DNA of 64,000 bases, from assembly GCF_016651105.1 (NCBI RefSeq), contig NZ_JAEKEL010000002.1, positions 578,501-642,500 of the forward strand. The letters run 5' to 3'. The notes below the pieces were generated by a model. It was given only the letters and a program-made list of their open reading frames with translations. It did not search any database and was not told where the DNA came from. A program made the position numbers and the translations under genes. The stretch is from Pseudomonas sp. TH15. GTDB lineage: Bacteria; Pseudomonadota; Gammaproteobacteria; Pseudomonadales; Pseudomonadaceae. This document shows positions 36,495-45,526 of the stretch, piece after piece (positions within the stretch are counted from its first letter, which is position 1; each line of letters opens with the position of its first letter).

Positions 36495-37376
36495 ATGAAA
36501 CGACTGCCTCCCCTGCCCGCCCTGCACACTTTTCTGATCACGGCCCAATGTTGCAACTTCACCCGGGCGGCCGAGCAGTTGCACATCACTCAGGGCGCGG
36601 TGAGTCGACAGATCGCCGGGCTGGAAGATCATCTGGGTTATGAGTTGTTCATTCGACAAGCCCGAGGCCTGGACTTGACCGCCGAAGGACGGGAGTGGCT
36701 GCCGCGGGTTCAACAGATTTTCGGCTTGATCGGCGAGGCGGTGGAGCAGATCGGAGCGAAGCGCGAAACCCTGCAACTCAAGGCCCCGACCTGCGTGATG
36801 CGCTGGTTGTTGCCGCGCCTGATGCAATGGCAAAAGGAGCGCCCGGACGTGCCGGTGGAGCTAACCACCACGGTGCGGCACGGGGTGGATTTTCATCGTG
36901 AGCAGTTCGATGCGGCGGTGATCTATGGCGCGCCACCAGACACTTCACTGGCGTCACTTCGGCTGTTCGATGAGCAACTGACCCCGGTTTGCTCGCCGCT
37001 GCTGCTCAAAGGTACGCCAACGCTGAATACACCCGCAGACCTGCAACAGCATCTGTTATTACACCCGACTCACGATATTCAGGATTGGTCGGTGTGGCTG
37101 AACGCTGCCGAGCTGCAGCTGAACAACATCAGCAGCGGCCAGCATTTCGAAACACTGGACCTGGCGATGTCGATGGCGTCCCAAGGGACGGGTGTGGCGA
37201 TTGGCGACTGGTCGTTGATTGGCGATGACCTGAGTGCCGGGCGGCTAGTCATGCCCTTTGAATTGAAGGTGAAAACCGGGTTGGCGTATTACCTCGTGTT
37301 GCCGCCAGCAGTCGAGCCGTCGCCACCGCTCGAAGAGCTGATGATCTGGCTGGTAGAACAAGCCCACACCCGCTGA
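36495..37376 (+). CDS. LysR-family regulator (GcvA-like), divergent from aruI
   Basis: A 293-residue LTTR. The winged helix-turn-helix (about 1-65) reads LPALHTFLITAQCCNFTRAAEQ and HITQGAVSRQIAGLEDHLGY. The effector domain includes RWLLPRLMQWQKERP and ends with a GcvA-like SMASQGTGVAIGD segment. It is transcribed away from aruI with about 160 bases between, the usual geometry for an LTTR and its target. Regulation of arginine transaminase genes is inferred from position. Confidence 0.9.
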   Translation: MKRLPPLPALHTFLITAQCCNFTRAAEQLHITQGAVSRQIAGLEDHLGYELFIRQARGLDLTAEGREWLPRVQQIFGLIGEAVEQIGAKRETLQLKAPTCVMRWLLPRLMQWQKERPDVPVELTTTVRHGVDFHREQFDAAVIYGAPPDTSLASLRLFDEQLTPVCSPLLLKGTPTLNTPADLQQHLLLHPTHDIQDWSVWLNAAELQLNNISSGQHFETLDLAMSMASQGTGVAIGDWSLIGDDLSAGRLVMPFELKVKTGLAYYLVLPPAVEPSPPLEELMIWLVEQAHTR

Positions 37377-37385
37377 AAACAAATG

Positions 37386-37477
37386 CCCCTGCAGGAGCTG
37401 CCGCAGGCTGCGATGTTTTGATTTTGTTTTTAAAGACAAGATCAAAAGATCGCAGCCTGCGGCAGCTCCTACAGGGG
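37386..37477. repeat. REP-type inverted pair (GATCGCAGCC kind)
   Basis: CCCCTGCAGGAGCTGCCGCA at the left is complementary to TGCGGCAGCTCCTACAGGGG at the right; the inner GCTGCGATGTTTTG and CAAAAGATCGCAGC also pair. Between convergent genes. Confidence 0.9.
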
Positions 37478-37482
37478 GTGCA

Positions 37483-38097
37483 TCAGTAGCCGACGGTGTA
37501 GCGTTGGCGCGAATGTTTCGGTGCTTCAACTTCATCCAGCAGCGCAATCGCATAATCGGCGAATGTGATCCAGCTCCGGCCTTCAGCACTCACCAGCAAA
37601 TCATCCTTGCCGATCCGGAACTTGCCGGTGCGCTCACCTTCCACAAACTCCGCCGATGGCGACAGGAAGGTCCAGTCCAGTTCCTTCTCCTGACGCAATG
37701 CATCAAGAAACGCAGCACCGGCGCTGGCCTCGGTTTTGTACTCGGCCGGGAAACCCGCGCTGTCGATCACTCGCGTGTCGTCCGGCAGCAACAACGAACC
37801 GGCACCGCCCACCACCAACAGACGTTTGACCCCGGCCTTTTTCACCGGCCCGACCACGGCGCTGGAAGGCAACGTCGAGAAGTGCGCGGCGCTGATCACC
37901 ACGTCATGACCGGCGACGGCGGCTTGCAGTGCTTCGGCATCCAGGGCGTCGACGTTCTTGCTGACCACACCGGCACGCTGGCCGATCTTCGAGGTATCGC
38001 GGGCGATGGCAGTGACGCTGTGACCGCGACGCAGGGCTTCTTCCAACAGTTGGCTACCGGCACGACCGGTGGCACCGATGATTGCGATTTTGCTCAT
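37483..38097 (-). CDS. NAD(P)-dependent oxidoreductase, atypical SDR (NmrA/YwnB-like)
   Basis: A 204-residue Rossmann protein. The nucleotide motif GATGRAGSQLLEEAL follows the first strand, the typical TAIARDTSKI comes next, then DVVISAAHF and the VVGGAGSLLLPDD region of this atypical short-chain group. The start is the ATG at 38097 with GGAG upstream; the frame is open to 38136. Likely reduces a quinone or small carbonyl or acts as a redox sensor. Substrate unknown, and it has no obvious operon partner. Confidence 0.86.
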   Translation of the reverse strand: MSKIAIIGATGRAGSQLLEEALRRGHSVTAIARDTSKIGQRAGVVSKNVDALDAEALQAAVAGHDVVISAAHFSTLPSSAVVGPVKKAGVKRLLVVGGAGSLLLPDDTRVIDSAGFPAEYKTEASAGAAFLDALRQEKELDWTFLSPSAEFVEGERTGKFRIGKDDLLVSAEGRSWITFADYAIALLDEVEAPKHSRQRYTVGY

Positions 38098-38235
38098 GAA
38101 GTTCTCCAGTTGGCTTGAGTGTTTCAAATGAGGCACAAATCTACTGAGTGAAGATATTCCCTATGCTGAGGAAACTTTGTGGCGAGGGGATTTAGCGAGT
38201 CACAACAGCGCTTCCCCATCATTAGAAACGGCGGA

Positions 38236-39117
38236 TTACCACTTCATCTCGCCCTTGGCGACTTTCGCACTCAACTCCAGCGAGCTTTCTTCGCCCAGGG
38301 TCGGGTAGCGTTTTTTCATGGCTGCGATCAGTTCAGCAGAGTTTTTCGCCTTGGTGGTTTCTTCGTCGAAAGCCTTGATGTAGCCAGCGGTGAATTGCAC
38401 AGCGGCCAGGGAACGGGCGCTCTCACCCAGGTAGTGACCCGGCACGATGGTCTTCGGTTTCAAGGTTTCGATCGAATGCAGCGTCGTCAGCCAGTCGGCG
38501 TGGGATTGCGCCGTCTGAGTGTCGGCCATCCACACGTGGATGTTTTCAGCGACGACCACGCCACCGACCACAGCCTTGATCGACGGAATCCACACGAAGC
38601 TGCGATCCGGCTGCTTGCCGTCCAGGCCCACTACCTGCAATTTCTGCCCTTCGAGCATCAGGCTGTCGCCCTTGAGCACGCCCGGCACGATGGTTTTGGC
38701 CGGCACGTCAGCGCCCATTTTCGGGCCCCAGAACGCCAGTTTGCCCTCGACGGTTTTCTTGATGTGATCCACGGTCGGCTGCGAGGCCAGTACTTTGGCG
38801 TTCGGGAAAGCGGCGGTCAGGGTGTCGAGGCCGAAGTAGTAATCCGGGTCACCGTGGCTGATGTAGATGGTGGTCAGTTGCTTGCCGCTGGCGCGGATTT
38901 TCTGTACCACTTGCTCTGCCTGGGATTTGCCGAATTGCGCGTCCACCAGGATCGCGTCTTTCTCGCCGCTGACCAGTACCGATGTCACTGGGAAAATCGC
39001 CTTGTCGCCCGGGTTGTAGACGTCCAGGGTCAGGGTCGATGCGGCGGCAGCGTGAGCGGCGAAGCCGAGGGTGGCGGTTGCCAGGAGAATGCGCTTGATT
39101 GCGGTGAAACCGATCAT
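38236..39117 (-). CDS. Exported MBL-fold protein with degenerate metal motif
   Basis: A 293-residue metallo-beta-lactamase-fold protein with a signal peptide (about 1-22, ending AAHAAAAS). Where active enzymes have HxHxDH, it reads SHGDPDYYFG: the first His and the Asp are kept but the second and third His are Asp and Tyr. A C-terminal VPGHYLG keeps another ligand. VTSVLVSGEKDAILVDAQF supplies the usual leading strand. The start is the ATG at 39117 with GGAG upstream. It diverges from a LysR gene that probably controls it. Catalytic competence is uncertain. Confidence 0.85.
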   Translation of the reverse strand: MIGFTAIKRILLATATLGFAAHAAAASTLTLDVYNPGDKAIFPVTSVLVSGEKDAILVDAQFGKSQAEQVVQKIRASGKQLTTIYISHGDPDYYFGLDTLTAAFPNAKVLASQPTVDHIKKTVEGKLAFWGPKMGADVPAKTIVPGVLKGDSLMLEGQKLQVVGLDGKQPDRSFVWIPSIKAVVGGVVVAENIHVWMADTQTAQSHADWLTTLHSIETLKPKTIVPGHYLGESARSLAAVQFTAGYIKAFDEETTKAKNSAELIAAMKKRYPTLGEESSLELSAKVAKGEMKW

Positions 39118-39231
39118 CTGTTGCTCCGTTGTCCGAATGCCGTGCTTGGCGATGGGACAGAGCTTAGTTGCATGACTCAGTACAAAAAATGCGATGCTTG
39201 AACATAGTTTGTTTCTGAAAGTGAGCAAATC

Positions 39232-40137
39232 ATGGATCGTCTACAAGCAATGCGGGTGTTCGTCTCGGTGGTGGACCTCGGCAGCCAGTCAGCGGCGGCC
39301 GATCACCTGGACCTGTCACGGCCGGTGGTTTCGCGTTATTTGGCGGAACTGGAAGATTGGGTCGGCGCCCGGCTGATGCACCGCACCACGCGCAAGCTGA
39401 GCCTGACCGCTGCTGGCAGCGAGATCCTGCCGCGCTGTCGGCAGATGCTCGACTTGTCCACCGACATGCAAGCCGCCATCAGCGAACCGGACGAAGCGCC
39501 CCGTGGCCTGCTGCGGATCAGCGTCAGCACCTCGTTCGGCCAGGCGCAACTGGCGGACGCCATGGCCGCTTACGTTAAGCGCTACCCCGGCGTCAGCATC
39601 GATATGCAGATGATCGACCGCACGGTGAACCTGGTCGATGAGCGCATTGACCTGGCGATCCGCACCAGCAACGACCTGGACCCGAACCTGATCGCCCGCC
39701 GACTGACGGTGTGCCGCTCGGTGATCTGCGCCTCCCCGGCGTACCTGCAAGAACACCCGACGCCGCAGCGGGTCGAGGACTTGAGCCAGCACAACTGCCT
39801 GACCCACTCCTACTTCGGCAAAAGCCTTTGGCATTTCGAACAGGATGGCGAGCAAGTCTCGGTGCCGGTGCAGGGCAACATCAGCGCCAACGAGGCCAGC
39901 ACCCTGCTGCGCGCGACCATGGCCGGTGCCGGCGTGGCGATGCTGCCCAGCTACCAGGCCGGCGTGCACATTCACAGCGGCGAGTTGATCCGCCTGCTGC
40001 CCCACGCCGAGCCACGACAAATGAACATGTACGCGGTCTACGCCTCACGCAAACACATGCCGGCGACGATGCGCAGTATGCTGGACTTCCTGGTGCTCAG
40101 ATTCCCCGAAGAACCGGCGTGGGATGTGGGGTTTTAA
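39232..40137 (+). CDS. LysR-family regulator, divergent from the MBL gene
   Basis: A 301-residue LTTR. Helix-turn-helix: MRVFVSVVDLGSQSAAADHL and SRPVVSRYLAELEDWVGARL. The effector-binding domain starts GLLRISVSTSFGQAQL and has ERIDLAIRTSNDLDPNLIAR, the CrgA-like group. The ATG at 39232 lies 115 bases from the divergent MBL gene, suggesting joint control from the shared region. No effector is known. Confidence 0.9.
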   Translation: MDRLQAMRVFVSVVDLGSQSAAADHLDLSRPVVSRYLAELEDWVGARLMHRTTRKLSLTAAGSEILPRCRQMLDLSTDMQAAISEPDEAPRGLLRISVSTSFGQAQLADAMAAYVKRYPGVSIDMQMIDRTVNLVDERIDLAIRTSNDLDPNLIARRLTVCRSVICASPAYLQEHPTPQRVEDLSQHNCLTHSYFGKSLWHFEQDGEQVSVPVQGNISANEASTLLRATMAGAGVAMLPSYQAGVHIHSGELIRLLPHAEPRQMNMYAVYASRKHMPATMRSMLDFLVLRFPEEPAWDVGF

Positions 40138-40177
40138 GATCTTCTCGTATCAGTCACCTCTATGTTGGATGTGCCGA

Positions 40178-40206
40178 CGCTTTCGCGAGCAAGCCCGCTC
40201 CCACAG
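40178..40206. repeat. Single REP half-unit
   Basis: CGCTTTCGCGAGCAAGCCCG followed by CTCCCACAG matches one arm of the REP type at 44391. No facing copy is seen within the following 100 bases. Confidence 0.6.
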
Positions 40207-40323
40207 AGGTGCATTAGTGTCCTGAATACCGGGTTACATGGGAGGGCCGCGCGGGTGGCAACTCAGTGGCGCTGACCTATGCTGAAGGTAATACCGAAGG
40301 GTATTCGTTCAGAGGTCAACGCC

Positions 40324-40500
40324 ATGAACATCAGAACAAGAAGGTACCTCGCCATTTTCATCACCTGCGCGGCGACGCTGGCGCTGTATGGCACCGCTGC
40401 CTGGCGGGTCGAGCAGTTGCGCAACCTGCCTCGTGAATTCGCGAGCTGCAACTTCGAGCGCTGCATTCCCCACAACGCGACCCTCAACGCCCTTCGCTAG
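40324..40500 (+). CDS. Small single-helix membrane protein, 58 aa
   Basis: A short protein, MNIRTRRYLAIFITCAATLA..., with Arg-rich N-terminus, one hydrophobic helix (about 8-26) and a C-terminal tail with two Cys (SCNFERC). A possible AGAGG ribosome site is ten bases before the ATG at 40324. It is convergent with pobR, ten bases apart. No family is recognised. The gene is plausible but not proven. Confidence 0.5.
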   Translation: MNIRTRRYLAIFITCAATLALYGTAAWRVEQLRNLPREFASCNFERCIPHNATLNALR

Positions 40501-40509
40501 CGAAGCGTG

Positions 40510-41409
40510 TCAGGCCTCGTTGTCCTGATCGGCCTTCAAGCGGTCGCGGAAGGCCTTGGGCGAGATCCCCACTCGTCGCCGAAACAGGCGCGTGAAGTTG
40601 GTTGGATCGGAAAAACCCAACACGTCGGACATTTCGTAAATGGTCATGCTGGTGTAAGTCAGCAAGCGCTTGGCTTCCAGCAACTGCCGTTCGTGCATGA
40701 TCTGCAACGCCGGTTGCCCCGCCAGCTCACGGCAGGTGCCGTTGAGGTGGGACACGGAAATCCCCAACCGATGGGCCAGGTCCTCGACCTTGACGTGCTG
40801 GCGATAGGTCTCTTCCACCAGTTGAATAAACCCGTTGAGGTATTCCCGGGCACGCTGCGGACGTTGACTGGCACTGCGGCGCTGGATCACCTGGCGGCTG
40901 ACCCAGACCATGATCACGCTGACCAGCGAATGCATGAGCATTTCCCGAGCCGGTTGATGACCGGTGTATTCGCTTTGCAGCGCCGCAAACAGACTGTTGA
41001 GGTACTCGCTGTCCTTCCCAGCCGGGTAACTTTCGGCTTGCGCCAGGGCGTTCACCGAATTGCCCAGTTGCACCTGCAGATGGGCAACCAACGGCGCGGC
41101 CAACGTCACGACAAAACCTTCGACGTCTTCAGAAAAGCGATAACCGTGCACCGATAACGGCGGCAGGATCAGCATTGCCGGCTCGGTCAAATCAGTGCGT
41201 TTACCTTCGATTTCAAGCTCTGCCTGACCTTTGAAAACGAAGAGTAACTGGCACAAATCAGCATGGCGGTGGGGTTTGATTTCCCATTGATGTTCGCGGC
41301 TGCGTTTGGAAATGGTTTCACAGTGCAGCAAGTCGGGGGTCGGCCAGTCCAGGCTTTCACCGTAGAGCTTGAACACCGGAATCGAAGGCAGGTCAGGCTT
41401 GTTCATCAC
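40510..41409 (-). CDS. pobR: PobR-type AraC-family activator of pobA
   Basis: A 299-residue AraC/XylS regulator with an N-terminal cupin (KPHRHADLCQLLFVFKGQAELEIEG) and C-terminal double helix-turn-helix (VEDLAHRLGISVSHLNGTCR and GFSDPTNFTRLFRRRVGISP). It diverges from pobA with about 180 bases between. PobR proteins of this AraC type activate pobA on sensing 4-hydroxybenzoate. The start is one of two adjacent Met codons (41409 or 41406). Position and family together make the assignment strong. Confidence 0.88.
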   Translation of the reverse strand: MMNKPDLPSIPVFKLYGESLDWPTPDLLHCETISKRSREHQWEIKPHRHADLCQLLFVFKGQAELEIEGKRTDLTEPAMLILPPLSVHGYRFSEDVEGFVVTLAAPLVAHLQVQLGNSVNALAQAESYPAGKDSEYLNSLFAALQSEYTGHQPAREMLMHSLVSVIMVWVSRQVIQRRSASQRPQRAREYLNGFIQLVEETYRQHVKVEDLAHRLGISVSHLNGTCRELAGQPALQIMHERQLLEAKRLLTYTSMTIYEMSDVLGFSDPTNFTRLFRRRVGISPKAFRDRLKADQDNEA

Positions 41410-41586
41410 TTCAATCCAGGCCTCGGGGGTAGACGGGGCGATAATCGCACCGATTGGCAGAATGTACAGGTATCGGCTCAGTTTTCACCTTCAATTGACA
41501 GACTCGCAAGGGAAAAATGCAAGCACTCGATCCATAAAAATTATTCACCGGCCGTGGTCGCGTGAAGCTTGCGAGTCATAAAAACA

Positions 41587-42780
41587 ATGAAAACGCTGAA
41601 AACCCAAATCGCCATCATCGGCGCCGGTCCGTCCGGTTTATTGCTTGGTCAGTTGCTGCACAACGCCGGCATCGACACTCTGATTCTCGAACGCCAAACG
41701 CCGGATTATGTGCTCGGCCGAATCCGCGCCGGCGTCCTTGAACAAGGCATGGTAGAGCTGTTGCGTCAGGCCGGTGTCGGTCAGCGCATGGACGCCGAAG
41801 GGCTGGTTCATGGCGGCTTTGATCTGGCCCTCGACGGCCGCCAGGTGCACATTGACCTGCACGCCCTGACCGGCGGCAAAACCGTGATGATCTACGGCCA
41901 GACCGAAGTCACCCGCGACCTGATGGCCGCTCGTCGGGACGCCGGGGCACAGACGATTTATGCGGCGAGCAACGTCGTCCCTCACGGCATGAAAACCGAT
42001 GAAACCTTTGTCACGTTCGAAAAGGATGGCGAAACGTATCGCCTCGATTGCGACTACATCGCCGGGTGCGACGGCTTCCACGGCGTGGCCCGGCAATCGA
42101 TTCCCGCCGAGAGCCTGAAGGTCTTTGAGCGGGTCTACCCGTTCGGCTGGCTGGGGATTTTGGCTGACACCCCGCCGGTCCACGAAGAGTTGGTCTACGC
42201 CCGCCACGAACGCGGGTTCGCTCTGTGTAGCATGCGTTCGGCGACCCGCACTCGCTATTACCTTCAGGTGCCGACCGAGGAACAGGTCGAGGATTGGTCC
42301 GATCAGCGTTTCTGGGATGAACTCAAATCCCGACTGCCACAGGCGTTGGCGGCAAAACTGGTCACCGGGCCATCCATCGAGAAAAGCATCGCGCCGCTGC
42401 GCAGCTTCGTGGTGGAACCGATGCAGTACGGGCGGATGTTCCTGGTCGGCGACGCGGCGCACATCGTCCCACCCACCGGCGCCAAGGGCCTGAACCTGGC
42501 GGCCAGCGACGTCAGCACATTGTTCAATATTCTGCTGAAGGTTTACCGCGACGGGCGCGTGGACTTGCTGGAGAAGTACTCCGAAATCTGCCTGCGCCGG
42601 GTCTGGAAAGCCGAGCGATTTTCCTGGTGGATGACCTCGATGCTGCACCGCTTTGACGAGCACGATGCATTCAGCCAACGCATCAGCGCCTCGGAACTGG
42701 ACTACTTCGTCAACTCCGAAGCCGGGCGAAAAACCATTGCAGAAAATTACGTCGGGCTTCCATACGAGGCTATCGAATAG
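41587..42780 (+). CDS. pobA: 4-hydroxybenzoate 3-monooxygenase
   Basis: A 397-residue class A flavoprotein that hydroxylates 4-hydroxybenzoate to protocatechuate using NADPH and O2, feeding the beta-ketoadipate pathway. FAD site GAGPSG (about 11-16), RIRAGVLEQG, the DG-containing CDGFHGVAR motif and the second FAD motif GDAAHIVPPTGAKGLNLA are all present. The start is the ATG at 41587 (MKTLKTQIAI), the usual N-terminus; an in-frame TTG lies at 41569. No strong ribosome site is visible. Controlled by divergent pobR. Confidence 0.96.
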   Translation: MKTLKTQIAIIGAGPSGLLLGQLLHNAGIDTLILERQTPDYVLGRIRAGVLEQGMVELLRQAGVGQRMDAEGLVHGGFDLALDGRQVHIDLHALTGGKTVMIYGQTEVTRDLMAARRDAGAQTIYAASNVVPHGMKTDETFVTFEKDGETYRLDCDYIAGCDGFHGVARQSIPAESLKVFERVYPFGWLGILADTPPVHEELVYARHERGFALCSMRSATRTRYYLQVPTEEQVEDWSDQRFWDELKSRLPQALAAKLVTGPSIEKSIAPLRSFVVEPMQYGRMFLVGDAAHIVPPTGAKGLNLAASDVSTLFNILLKVYRDGRVDLLEKYSEICLRRVWKAERFSWWMTSMLHRFDEHDAFSQRISASELDYFVNSEAGRKTIAENYVGLPYEAIE

Positions 42781-42860
42781 CCTGCTATCGACTTACACTG
42801 GCGAGCACTAACCCGCTCGCCTTGCCTCTTGCGGGAAAATCACTGCCCGCAGGTTTTATC

Positions 42861-44375
42861 GTGACCAATCTGAACCAGCCTGAAACGCCCAAACCGGCCA
42901 TTCGCAGTGTGCTGATCGCCCTGATGCTGGCGATCTTTCTCGGCGCGCTGGACCAGACCATCGTGGCCGTGTCGATGCCGGCCATTTCCGCGCAGTTCAA
43001 GGATGTCAGCCTGCTGGCCTGGGTGATTGCCGGTTACATGGTGGCAATGACCGTGGCGGTGCCGATCTACGGCAAGCTCGGCGATCTGTACGGTCGACGC
43101 AAGTTGATGTTGTTCGGGATGGGGCTGTTCACCATTGCGTCGTTCTTTTGCGGCATGGCCCAAAGCATGGAGCAACTGGTGCTGGCGCGGATCCTTCAAG
43201 GCATCGGCGCCGGCGGGATGATTTCGGTTAGCCAGGCGATCATCGGCGACATCGTCCCGCCCCGGGAGCGCGGTCGTTATCAGGGTTACTTCAGCAGCAT
43301 GTACGCAGTGGCCAGTGTCGCCGGGCCGGTGCTCGGCGGGTACATGACCGAGTACTTGTCGTGGCGCTGGGTGTTCCTGATCAACCTGCCGCTCGGGCTC
43401 GGCGCGTGGCTGGTGGCCAATCGCACACTGGTCGGGCTGCCAGTGCCGCAGCGCAAACCGATCATTGATTACCTCGGCACATTGCTGATGATCGTCGGCT
43501 TGACCGCGCTGCTGCTCGGCATCACTCAAGTCGGTCAGGGCCATTCGTGGCGCAGCGCCGAAGTGCTGGGCCTGCTCAGTTGCGCGGTGGTGGTGCTGGC
43601 GGTGTTCGTCTGGCATGAGCGGCGGGCGCGGGAGCCGTTGCTGCCGATGCATTTGTTCGCCAACCGCAATGCGATCTTTTGCTGGTGCACGATTTTCTTC
43701 ACCAGTTTCCAGGCCATTTCCTTGATCGTGCTGATGCCGCTGCGGTTCCAGAGCGTCACCGGTGCCGGGGCCGACAGCGCCGCGCTGCACCTTTTGCCAC
43801 TGGCGATTGGCTTACCGATTGGCGCCTATTTCGCCGGACGCCGCACCTCGGTAACCGGGCGCTACAAACCGATGATCCTGAGCGGTGCGCTGCTGATGCC
43901 GATCTCGATTCTCGGCATGGCGTTCAGTGCGCCTCAAGACTTACTGATGAGCAGCCTGTTCATGTTGTTCAGCGGGATTGCCAGCGGCATGCAATTTCCG
44001 ACCTCGTTGGTCGGCACACAGAACTCGGTCGAGCAACGGGACATTGGCGTGGCCACCAGTACCACGAACCTGTTTCGTTCGTTGGGTGGCGCGGTGGGTG
44101 TGGCGTTGATGTCGGCGCTGTTGCTGGCGTTGTTGCAGGACTCCAGTTTCGCTCACATCGCTGGATCAGCAATTGGCGAGGGCAGTTCGGGGAATGTCTT
44201 GCTCGATGGTTTGAACGCTGCACCGGGGGATGCGCAGAACGCCTTGCGGGCGGAGTTGCTGCTGACCTTCCGGCATTTGCTGATGGTCAGCGCGGCGGTG
44301 TCATTGCTGGGGCTGGCGGCGGCGATTGCGATGCCGAACAGGGTGTTGCGGGGGCGGGAAGATAAGGTCCGATAG
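42861..44375 (+). CDS. DHA2-family (EmrB/QacA-type) multidrug MFS exporter
   Basis: A 504-residue exporter with about 14 hydrophobic helices. Motif A-like GKLGDLYGRRKLML after helix 2, motif in helix 1 FLGALDQTIVAVSMPAIS (the Asp typical of DHA2), and RILQGIGAGGMISVSQAIIGD. The start is GTG 42861 with AGG upstream (MTNLNQPE); an in-frame TTG at 42822 would add 13 residues. It lies 80 bases after pobA but functional linkage is not evident. No membrane-fusion partner is adjacent. Confidence 0.88.
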   Translation: MTNLNQPETPKPAIRSVLIALMLAIFLGALDQTIVAVSMPAISAQFKDVSLLAWVIAGYMVAMTVAVPIYGKLGDLYGRRKLMLFGMGLFTIASFFCGMAQSMEQLVLARILQGIGAGGMISVSQAIIGDIVPPRERGRYQGYFSSMYAVASVAGPVLGGYMTEYLSWRWVFLINLPLGLGAWLVANRTLVGLPVPQRKPIIDYLGTLLMIVGLTALLLGITQVGQGHSWRSAEVLGLLSCAVVVLAVFVWHERRAREPLLPMHLFANRNAIFCWCTIFFTSFQAISLIVLMPLRFQSVTGAGADSAALHLLPLAIGLPIGAYFAGRRTSVTGRYKPMILSGALLMPISILGMAFSAPQDLLMSSLFMLFSGIASGMQFPTSLVGTQNSVEQRDIGVATSTTNLFRSLGGAVGVALMSALLLALLQDSSFAHIAGSAIGEGSSGNVLLDGLNAAPGDAQNALRAELLLTFRHLLMVSAAVSLLGLAAAIAMPNRVLRGREDKVR

Positions 44376-44390
44376 ATAGACCGAGGCGCG

Positions 44391-44490
44391 GCCTTCGCGA
44401 GCAAGCCCGCTCCCACAATTGATTTCTGTCGTACACAAAATCTGTGATCGCTGGAAATCCAATGTGGGAGCGGGCTTGCTCGCGAAAGCG
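44391..44490. repeat. REP-type inverted pair
   Basis: GCCTTCGCGAGCAAGCCCGC and GCGGGCTTGCTCGCGAAAGC are near-perfect complements around about 60 bases, between convergent genes. Confidence 0.9.
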
Positions 44491-44509
44491 GTCTATAAGT
44501 CACGACGAT

Positions 44510-45358
44510 TCAAGGGCTGTAATACCCGACAGCCACCAGAAAATGCCCGACCTTCTTCAGGTACGCATGCTTGTCCTCGACCTTGCCGGTCACCGGGTTC
44601 TTCCAGCGATACTCGTACTCTCCCCGATCCTGCTTGCCCATAATTGCCAGAATCGGCTCGCCCACCGGTTTGCCTTCCGGGTCGTTGACCTTGCCGAAGT
44701 CGGTGTTGATCAGCCGCAGATTGGTGCCATGAGCCACGTAGCGCTGGTTATTCAGGTCAACCACAAAGACGTATAGATCGTCCTGCAAGTACCCGCCCTT
44801 GAGCGAGTTGATCGCCGTCAGCGTGCCCTTCTCGTCCTTGGTCAGGTCAGTTGCCGCTTTATCGAGCAAGGCCTGGGCTTGCTGCGCCGATGCGCGAGGC
44901 AGGTAGTAGCCGACCGCCAGGATCCGCTGACCAATGCGCTGATAGAACACGTGCTTGCGTTCGACCTTGCCGTCGGCCCAGTTCTGCCAGTGGTATTCGG
45001 CCTGTTGAATGCCGTTGCCCTCCGGCACGTTCAAGGCGTCTTTGAAGGCTTTCTGCAAATCCGGTGGCAGCGTCTGCGACACATCCCGGCCGATCAATGC
45101 CGAAGACGGCCCACCGCTGGCGAGCATGACGCCCTTGGTATCGACCACAAACACGTAACGGTCCTTGTCGACAAACTCGCCCTGACGGCTGAATGCAGCG
45201 AAGGCCTTGTCGCCATTGTCGTGGTAGTACGCCAGGGCTTTTTCGAGCAAGGCCCTGGCAGCCTGGCCCTCATCCTTTGGCGCCGTGGCCGCCTGAACCT
45301 GGCCCAGGCTCAGCAAAAGCATCCCGCCCAGCAAGGCTAACTTGTGCACAAACCCCAT
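44510..45358 (-). CDS. Periplasmic double-cache domain protein
   Basis: A 282-residue exported protein: signal peptide (about 1-23, ending GQVQAA) and two similar cache domains, about 32-155 and 160-282. Each half repeats the same order: Asp/Lys-rich helix, YVFVVDTKGVML or YVFVVDLNNQRYVAHG, then GKVERKHVFYQRIGQRILAVGYY or GKVEDKHAYLKKVGHFLVAVGYY. Cache domains bind small ligands, normally as sensors; here no transmembrane or signalling domain follows, so it may be a free binding protein. Ligand unknown. Confidence 0.85.
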   Translation of the reverse strand: MGFVHKLALLGGMLLLSLGQVQAATAPKDEGQAARALLEKALAYYHDNGDKAFAAFSRQGEFVDKDRYVFVVDTKGVMLASGGPSSALIGRDVSQTLPPDLQKAFKDALNVPEGNGIQQAEYHWQNWADGKVERKHVFYQRIGQRILAVGYYLPRASAQQAQALLDKAATDLTKDEKGTLTAINSLKGGYLQDDLYVFVVDLNNQRYVAHGTNLRLINTDFGKVNDPEGKPVGEPILAIMGKQDRGEYEYRWKNPVTGKVEDKHAYLKKVGHFLVAVGYYSP

Positions 45359-45470
45359 AACGCATCCCCCGTTCTTGTTGATGTTTCAAGAGCGTAGACG
45401 GGCTGGGGATATGTATGAATATTCAGAATGATGCAGGGGATTGCACAACCCTGTGGCTAGTCGCTTTCCT

Positions 45471-45498
45471 GTGGTGAGGGGATAAATCCCCTCACCAC
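45471..45498. repeat. Perfect 13-bp-arm palindrome in intergenic
   Basis: GTGGTGAGGGGAT and ATCCCCTCACCAC are separated by only two bases. It could be a transcription end for the coiled-coil gene (minus) or a repeat unit; a related half (GTGGCGAGGGGAT) is near 38181. No T tract. Confidence 0.75.
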
Positions 45499-45526
45499 GA
45501 TGGCGCACTCGGTGACAGATCGGCGT

